Part shown: positions 5,408 to 10,234 of the stretch, piece after piece
Layout: each line of letters opens with the position of its first letter
Numbering within the stretch: the stretch's first letter is position 1
NCBI GenBank assembly: GCA_002403445.1
Contig: DHHU01000033.1
Coordinates: 4,130 to 14,363, forward strand
Direction: 5' to 3'
Source: Salinisphaeraceae bacterium UBA4764
GTDB lineage: Bacteria; Pseudomonadota; Gammaproteobacteria; Nevskiales; Salinisphaeraceae
Length of the DNA: 10,234 bases
The notes under the pieces: generated by a model
Databases searched by the model: none
The model's input: only the letters and a program-made list of their open reading frames with translations
Told to the model about the DNA's origin: nothing
Program-made: the position numbers and the translations under genes

Positions 5408-8257
5408 TTAACTGCCTGTGTCCTGCACCGGCATTTGTTGCGCCAGTAGGGGCGCCAGGAACCGGCCGGTGTGCGACGCTTCGATTTCGGCGATGGCTTC
5501 CGGGGTACCGGTGGCGATGACCTGGCCACCACCGGCGCCACCCTCGGGGCCAAGGTCGATCACCCAGTCAGCGGTCTTAATTACGTCAAGGTCATGTTCG
5601 ATCACGATAACTGCGTTGCCGGCGTCTCTAAGGCGCAGCAATACACCGAGTAATTGCTTGATGTCGTGGAAGTGCAGGCCGGTGGTCGGCTCGTCGAGAA
5701 GGTACAGTGTATTGCCGGTATTTCGCTTGGATAGTTCTCGGGCGAGTTTGATGCGCTGTGCTTCGCCACCAGACAGGGTGGTCGCATTCTGGCCGAGTTT
5801 GACGTAGGACAGGCCCACGTCAATGAGCGTGTCGAGCTTGCGCTTCAGACTCGGCACCGGCGAGAAGAAATCTCGCGCGGCTTCCACGCGCATGTCCAGT
5901 ACCTCGGCGATGGTCTTGCCCTTGTAATGGACTTCCAGCGTCTCACGGTTGTAGCGCGCACCCCGGCAGGTGTCGCAGGTGACATAAATGTCCGGCAGAA
6001 AGTGCATTTCAACCTTGATCACGCCGTCGCCTTGACACGTTTCGCAGCGCCCGCCCTTGACATTGAACGAAAATCGGCCGGGCTTGTACCCGCGCGCACG
6101 AGCTTCGGGCGTATTCGAGAACAATTCGCGGATAGTTCCGAACAGGCCGGTATAAGTGGCCGGATTGGAACGCGGCGTGCGGCCGATGGGGGCCTGATTA
6201 ATGTCAATGACTTTGTCTAGATGTTCGAGGCCGTCAATTTCGCGCACCGGTGCAGCGCGTGCCACGCTGCGATTGATTTGGCGCGCGGCGGCCGGAAACA
6301 ATGTTTCATTGATGAGCGTGGATTTGCCGGAACCCGAAACGCCGGTAACGCAGGTCAATAGTCCCATCGACAGGCTGGCTGTCACGTTCTTGAGGTTGTT
6401 GCCGCTGGCGCCGGTAAGAGTGATCTGGCGCTTGGCTTCGAACGGCTTGCGTGTCTCCGGAATATGAATCAATTCGCGCCCAGACAGATAGGCGCCGGTC
6501 AGCGAGGCTTCGTTGGCCTCGATCTGTTCGGCCGTGCCTTCAGCGACGATTTGCCCGCCGTTATCGCCGGCGCCTGGCCCCATGTCGATGATGTGCTCGG
6601 CTTCGCGGATGGCATCCTCGTCGTGTTCGACCACGATCACGGTGTTGCCGAGATCGCGCAGGCGCTCCAAGGTATTGAGTAACCTACGATTATCGCGCTG
6701 GTGCAGGCCGATCGATGGTTCGTCGAGCACATACATCACGCCCACCAGTCCGGCGCCGATCTGGCTGGCCAGTCGAATACGCTGCGCCTCGCCGCCAGAC
6801 AGCGTTTCCGCACTGCGGGAGAGCGTCAGGTAGTTGAGGCCGACATCGAGTAAAAATCGCAGCCGCTGGTTGATCTCGTTGAGGATCGGTGCGGCAATCT
6901 CGGCGCGATGGCCAGGGATATCCAGCGACTCGATCAGTTCATGCGCGCCGACGATGCTTTCGGCATTGATTGTACCTATGGTGGTGTTCGCCACGCGCAC
7001 GTGTCGGGCGGCGGCGTTAAGTCGTGCGCCGCCGCAGCTTGGACATGGCTTGCTCGATAGATATTTGGCAAGTTCCTCGCGCACCGCGAACGATTCGGTC
7101 TCGGCATAGCGGCGCTGCATATTGTTCAACACGCCTTCAAAAGCATGTCTGCGTATCTTGGTGCGACCACGGGCGTTGATATACCGGAACTCGATCTTCT
7201 GACCGTTCGAGCCGTGGAGTATGGTGTCGCGAGCTTTTTTCGGAAGTTCGTTCCACGGCTGGTCGACCTCGAAGCCATACGCCTCGGCCAGCGATTCGAT
7301 CAGGCCAAAGAAATACGGGTTGCGCCGGTCCCAGCCGCGCACTGCGCCTGCGGCCAGCGACAGGTTCGGGTCGATGACCACGCGATCTTCGTCGAAGACC
7401 GACTGCGAGCCCAACCCGTCGCAGTCCGGGCATGCACCGTGCGGCGAGTTGAATGAAAAAAAGCGGGGTTCCATCTCCTCAATGGCAAAACCACACTGTG
7501 GACAGGCGAACTGCGATGAAAACACCTGGGCTTCGCCATCACCGCGCCAAGGTAGCGTCCAGGCCGTACCCTCCGATAGCCTGAGCGCAGTCTCGAAACT
7601 TTCGGCCAGCCGCTGTTCGATTCCAGGGCGGACTTTGAAGCGATCGACCACCACTTCGATGTCGTGCTTTTTCTTGGGGTCGAGATCCGGCAGCTCGTCC
7701 ATTTCCACGACGTGGCCGTCGACGCGCATCCTTACGAAGCCTTGGCCGCGCATCTGCTCGAATATTTCGCGATGTTCGCCCTTGCGGCCGCGAACCAGGG
7801 GCGCTAGTAGCATCATCGCTGCTTCAGGGTCGCCGGCCAGCGTCTTGTCGACCATCTCAGATACGCTCTGGGCCGTCAGTGGCTGGTCGTGGGTCGGACA
7901 GTGCGGCGTGCCGACGCGGGCAAACAAAAGCCGCAGGTAATCGTGGATCTCAGTTACGGTTCCAACCGTCGAGCGCGGATTGTGCGAGGTCGACTTCTGT
8001 TCGATGGAGATTGCAGGAGATAATCCCTCAATCGAATCCAAGTCGGGCTTTTCCATCATCGAAAGAAACTGCCGCGCATAGGCCGAAAGCGATTCGACAT
8101 AGCGCCGCTGGCCTTCGGCATAAATCGTGTCGAAAGCCAGCGATGACTTGCCGGAGCCCGATAGGCCGGTCATCACGATCAGCTTGTCACGCGGCAGGTC
8201 GACATTGATGTTGGCCAGGTTGTGGGTGCGCGCGCCGCGTATTCGGATGCTGTTCAT
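5408..8257 (-). CDS. uvrA: Excinuclease ABC subunit A (UvrA)
   Basis: The damage-sensing ATPase of nucleotide excision repair. A UvrA dimer finds distorted DNA, loads UvrB and leaves before UvrC cuts. The 949-residue protein is complete (E. coli 940) and shows two ABC ATPase modules. Module I has Walker A GLSGSGKSS (31-39), a zinc module C252-P-Q-C255 / C276-P-D-C279, signature LSGGE (486-490) and Walker B VLDEPSIGLH (510-519). Module II has Walker A GVSGSGKST (639-647), zinc ligands C738/C741 and C761/C764 with the DNA-contacting loop between them, signature LSGGE (828-832) and Walker B LLDEPTTGLH (853-862). No motif is missing and I see no frameshift. The ATG at 8257 gives the standard start, MNSIRIRGARTHNL; its upstream ribosome site is poor. 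The gene is convergent with prpD and divergent from the yajR-type transporter. Confidence 0.99.
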   Translation of the reverse strand: MNSIRIRGARTHNLANINVDLPRDKLIVMTGLSGSGKSSLAFDTIYAEGQRRYVESLSAYARQFLSMMEKPDLDSIEGLSPAISIEQKSTSHNPRSTVGTVTEIHDYLRLLFARVGTPHCPTHDQPLTAQSVSEMVDKTLAGDPEAAMMLLAPLVRGRKGEHREIFEQMRGQGFVRMRVDGHVVEMDELPDLDPKKKHDIEVVVDRFKVRPGIEQRLAESFETALRLSEGTAWTLPWRGDGEAQVFSSQFACPQCGFAIEEMEPRFFSFNSPHGACPDCDGLGSQSVFDEDRVVIDPNLSLAAGAVRGWDRRNPYFFGLIESLAEAYGFEVDQPWNELPKKARDTILHGSNGQKIEFRYINARGRTKIRRHAFEGVLNNMQRRYAETESFAVREELAKYLSSKPCPSCGGARLNAAARHVRVANTTIGTINAESIVGAHELIESLDIPGHRAEIAAPILNEINQRLRFLLDVGLNYLTLSRSAETLSGGEAQRIRLASQIGAGLVGVMYVLDEPSIGLHQRDNRRLLNTLERLRDLGNTVIVVEHDEDAIREAEHIIDMGPGAGDNGGQIVAEGTAEQIEANEASLTGAYLSGRELIHIPETRKPFEAKRQITLTGASGNNLKNVTASLSMGLLTCVTGVSGSGKSTLINETLFPAAARQINRSVARAAPVREIDGLEHLDKVIDINQAPIGRTPRSNPATYTGLFGTIRELFSNTPEARARGYKPGRFSFNVKGGRCETCQGDGVIKVEMHFLPDIYVTCDTCRGARYNRETLEVHYKGKTIAEVLDMRVEAARDFFSPVPSLKRKLDTLIDVGLSYVKLGQNATTLSGGEAQRIKLARELSKRNTGNTLYLLDEPTTGLHFHDIKQLLGVLLRLRDAGNAVIVIEHDLDVIKTADWVIDLGPEGGAGGGQVIATGTPEAIAEIEASHTGRFLAPLLAQQMPVQDTGS

Positions 8258-8262
8258 AACAG
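8250..8262. repeat. Perfect 13-bp inverted repeat over the uvrA start codon
   Basis: CTGTT-cat-AACAG on the forward strand has two perfect 5-base arms around a 3-base centre, and that centre is the uvrA ATG read in reverse. It could be an operator, an mRNA hairpin masking the start codon, or chance. The CTG-N7-CAG spacing is shorter than the CTG-N10-CAG of the E. coli-type LexA box. Confidence 0.35.
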
Positions 8263-8292
8263 TAAATAGCCCGCATCGGTAAACTATCCAGT

Positions 8293-8306
8293 ATACGTAA
8301 ACGTAT
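8293..8306. promoter_or_regulatory. Perfect inverted repeat in the uvrA-yajR divergent region (candidate operator)
   Basis: ATACGT-AA-ACGTAT has two perfect 6-base arms around two bases. It overlaps a good reverse-strand -10-like hexamer, TATACT (8295-8290), which would place a uvrA transcript start near 8283. No convincing -35 box stands at the right distance. A regulator bound here would block that promoter, but the binding protein is unknown. Confidence 0.3.
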
Positions 8307-8359
8307 GGCCATTAGATGGTGAGCTTAAAAATCTGAATGGCGTGCGCCGCATGATAATC

Positions 8360-8387
8360 TTGTTTTTCCTTAAAGCCACGCCATAAT
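8360..8387 (+). promoter_or_regulatory. Candidate sigma-70 promoter for the yajR-type gene
   Basis: TTGTTT (8360-8365) and CATAAT (8382-8387) are separated by 16 bases; the -10 box matches consensus at five of six positions and the -35 box at three. Transcription would start near 8393, inside the palindrome at 8389-8403, leaving a leader of about 25 bases before the ATG at 8419. Confidence 0.35.
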
Positions 8388-8388
8388 C

Positions 8389-8403
8389 ATCGGTGGCACC
8401 GAT
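8389..8403. promoter_or_regulatory. Perfect 15-bp palindrome before the yajR-type gene (candidate operator)
   Basis: ATCGGTG-G-CACCGAT has 7-base arms that match perfectly around one central base. It begins two bases after the candidate -10 box and ends 15 bases before the start codon, a classic repressor position. The one-base centre makes an RNA hairpin unlikely and favours a DNA-binding dimer. No regulator gene lies nearby to name as partner. Confidence 0.35.
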
Positions 8404-8418
8404 CGAAGCACGCTTAGC

Positions 8419-9774
8419 ATGAATTTCACCGAATCTCGAGCTGCCTATTCGCTGGCCAGTATCTTTTCTTTGCGAATGCTGGGTCTGTTCATGATCTACC
8501 CGGTGTTCACGATCTTTGCCCAGCATCATTTGACCGGGGCGACACCCATCACTATTGGTCTGGCGCTGGGCGCTTACGGGTTGGCGCAGGCGCTTTTGCA
8601 GATACCCTTCGGTTTGGCTTCCGACCGCGTCGGCCGCAAGCGCATGATCGCGATTGGGCTGTTGATCTTTGCCGTGGGCAGCATCGTAGCTGCGCTATCC
8701 GGTTCGATCTGGGGTGTGGTGGTTGGCCGGTTCATACAGGGCGGGGGAGCGGTTAGCTCCGTCATCCTCGCGTTGAACGCTGACCTCACCTTGGAAGAGA
8801 ATCGCAACAAATCGATGGCGGTCATCGGCATGAGCATTGGGGTGGCTTTCATGGTAGCGCTGGTGGCTGGGCCGCTGCTTAACGGCTGGATCGGCGTACC
8901 CGGGATTTTTGCCGTTACCGCGTTTCTGGCGCTCGCCGGTATCCCGGTGCTCTATAAAGTGACACCCCAGCCATCGGCTGCCCGTTCGCACCGCGATACA
9001 CAGGCCGTACCGGAAATGTTCAAGATCGTGCTTGGCGACGGTGAACTTCGGCGTTTCGATTTCGGTATTTTTGCTCTACACGCCATGTTGGCGGCCAGCT
9101 TTATTGCATTGCCGGCATTGCTGCGCGATACGCTCGGCATCGGAGAACAGCAGGAGTGGATGGTCTATCTGCCCGTGCTGGCGGTGTCGTTCGTATTCAT
9201 GGTGCCGGCGATTATTCTGGCCGAGGCTAAGCGGCTCATGAAGCCGGTATTCATCGGTGCTGTCGCCTTGCTTTTGCTCTCTCAACTGACCCTGGTGATT
9301 GATCACGCCAGCGGGATTGAATTGGTGATTGTGCTAGCTGTGTTTTTCACGGGTTTCAACATCATGGAAGCCAGTCTGCCGTCGCTGATTTCCAAAGCCG
9401 CACCGGCCGACGGCAAGGGCACCGCGATGGGGGTGTACTCCAGTGCTCAATTCTTTGGCATTTTTTTGGGCGGTGTACTCGGCGGTTTTGCTTATGGCAT
9501 AGGTGGTGTTTCCGGGGTGTTTGGAGTTGGCAGCGTAATTGCCGCCATCTGGTTGGTGATCGCAGCGACTATGCCACAACCGCGATTTGCTCGGACCTTG
9601 TTGCTGGCCGTCGGGCCGCTGGATGAATCGGCGGCCGATGAACTGGCAAAGCGCATCGAGGCCGAGACAGGCGTATTCGAAGCCAGTGTGGTGCCAGCTG
9701 ACCGCGTAGCCTATATCAAGTTTGACGCAAAAATCACCAGCGCCGATCATCTCAATCAATACGCGGCCGCGTAG
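8419..9774 (+). CDS. yajR: Major facilitator superfamily transporter, YajR type, with C-terminal soluble domain
   Basis: An inner-membrane secondary transporter of 451 residues (E. coli YajR 454) with twelve probable membrane helices. The N-terminus S-L-A-S-I-F-S-L-R-M-L-G-L-F-M (11-25) matches YajR closely. Motif A, FGLASDRVGRKRM (64-76), lies in the loop after helix two. A second YajR-like run, I-M-E-A-S-L-P-S-L-I-S-K (315-326) and K-G-T-A-M-G-V-Y-S (333-341), lies in the C-terminal half. After the last helix, residues about 388-451 form a soluble tail with a beta-alpha-beta pattern, as in the ferredoxin-like YAM domain of YajR. YajR is structurally known but its natural substrate is not, though its family is linked to drug/proton antiport. 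The ATG at 8419 has no clear ribosome site but gives the family N-terminus. ssb follows after 27 bases, so the two may share a transcript. Confidence 0.88.
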   Translation: MNFTESRAAYSLASIFSLRMLGLFMIYPVFTIFAQHHLTGATPITIGLALGAYGLAQALLQIPFGLASDRVGRKRMIAIGLLIFAVGSIVAALSGSIWGVVVGRFIQGGGAVSSVILALNADLTLEENRNKSMAVIGMSIGVAFMVALVAGPLLNGWIGVPGIFAVTAFLALAGIPVLYKVTPQPSAARSHRDTQAVPEMFKIVLGDGELRRFDFGIFALHAMLAASFIALPALLRDTLGIGEQQEWMVYLPVLAVSFVFMVPAIILAEAKRLMKPVFIGAVALLLLSQLTLVIDHASGIELVIVLAVFFTGFNIMEASLPSLISKAAPADGKGTAMGVYSSAQFFGIFLGGVLGGFAYGIGGVSGVFGVGSVIAAIWLVIAATMPQPRFARTLLLAVGPLDESAADELAKRIEAETGVFEASVVPADRVAYIKFDAKITSADHLNQYAAA

Positions 9775-9801
9775 GCCGGTCTGACAACGGGAGTAGTCAT
9801 C

Positions 9802-10234
9802 ATGGCCAGTCGAGGCGTTAACAAGGCAATCATTGTCGGCAATTTAGGCGCCGATCCGGAAACGCGCTACACAGCCGGCGGTACAGCGGTGACCAATATC
9901 CGTGTAGCGACGTCGGAAAGCTGGCGCGACAAGTCTTCCGGCGAGACTCAAGAGCGCACGGAATGGCACCGGATCGTGTTCTTTGCACGCCTCGCAGAAG
10001 TCGCGGGTGAGTATCTGCGCAAGGGCAGCAAGGTCTATGTCGAAGGCCGTCTCCAGACCCGTAAATGGCAGGGCCAAGACGGCCAAGACCGCTTTACGAC
10101 TGAAATCGTAGCCAACGAGATGCAGATGCTCGATTCGCGTGGTGGCGGTAGTGCACCTATGGCCGACGGGGGGCAGCAACATCAGCGGAGTGCCCCGCCG
10201 GCTGGCGGTCAATCCCAGCCACAGCAAAGTCCTC
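9802..10234 (+). CDS. ssb: Single-stranded DNA-binding protein, 3' end beyond window
   Basis: The first 144 codons are present; the stop lies past the right edge. SSB tetramers coat single-stranded DNA in replication, recombination and repair, and recruit partner proteins through an acidic tail. The OB-fold (about 1-112) follows E. coli SSB almost residue by residue: MASRGVNK, GNLGADPETRY (13-23), ATSESWRDK (37-45), TEWHR (53-57), EYLRKGSKVYVEG (69-81) and TRKW (84-87). The aromatic DNA-contacting positions are largely kept (W41, W55, F61, W87). From about residue 115 the Gly/Pro/Gln-rich linker begins. The C-terminal D-D-I-P-F tip that partner proteins bind would lie outside the window. CGGGAG at 9788-9793 is a strong ribosome site eight bases before the ATG. 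The gene lies 27 bases after the yajR-type gene. Confidence 0.98.
   Translation, partial: MASRGVNKAIIVGNLGADPETRYTAGGTAVTNIRVATSESWRDKSSGETQERTEWHRIVFFARLAEVAGEYLRKGSKVYVEGRLQTRKWQGQDGQDRFTTEIVANEMQMLDSRGGGSAPMADGGQQHQRSAPPAGGQSQPQQSP

Noticed and set aside
7221..7940. A forward-strand open frame of 239 codons inside uvrA
   Set aside because: It lies wholly antisense to well-conserved UvrA sequence, is Ser/Arg/Pro-rich as expected from reading GC-rich codons in reverse, and shows no recognisable domain.
8276..8292. Possible LexA box upstream of uvrA
   Set aside because: The left half (reverse strand TACTGGATA) resembles the consensus, but the right half ends in CGA instead of CAG; overall too weak to annotate.

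Overview
The window reads as ordinary chromosomal DNA of a gammaproteobacterium, moderately GC-rich by eye. The ssb, uvrA, yajR-type and prpD products are all close to their Enterobacteria/Pseudomonas counterparts. The order uvrA (reverse) / MFS transporter / ssb (forward) is, from general knowledge, an arrangement also found in Pseudomonas. I cannot name the genus. I see no insertion sequence, phage gene, CRISPR array, tRNA or rRNA. No clearly novel system stands out, and the interest lies in gene combinations and a few short palindromes.

Left part (1-1027, reverse strand): three genes run leftwards. A dodecin (small flavin-binding protein) is followed, with a 4-base ATGA stop/start overlap, by pdxH (FMN-dependent pyridoxamine 5'-phosphate oxidase). 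After 49 bases comes the 5' end of a secreted protein resembling the ErfK/YbiS-type L,D-transpeptidases, cut by the window edge. The dodecin-pdxH pair links flavin binding to an FMN enzyme.

Middle part (1147-5184, forward strand): a probable operon of four closely spaced genes. These are an AcuI/YhdH-type acryloyl-CoA reductase, 2-methylcitrate synthase (prpC), a small MAPEG-family membrane protein, and 2-methylcitrate dehydratase (prpD). The soluble enzymes form a coherent route: acryloyl-CoA is reduced to propionyl-CoA, condensed with oxaloacetate to 2-methylcitrate, then dehydrated towards 2-methyl-cis-aconitate. The lyase PrpB and a PrpR-type regulator are not in the window. The MAPEG protein is the unexpected member.

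Right part (5185-10234): a 223-base convergent intergenic region separates prpD from uvrA, with a possible uvrA terminator. uvrA is complete on the reverse strand and encodes the damage-recognition ATPase of nucleotide excision repair. A 161-base divergent region with several perfect short palindromes separates it from a yajR-type major facilitator transporter with a C-terminal soluble domain. That gene is followed 27 bases later by ssb (single-stranded DNA-binding protein), which runs off the right edge. I could not find a canonical LexA box in the uvrA-yajR region.
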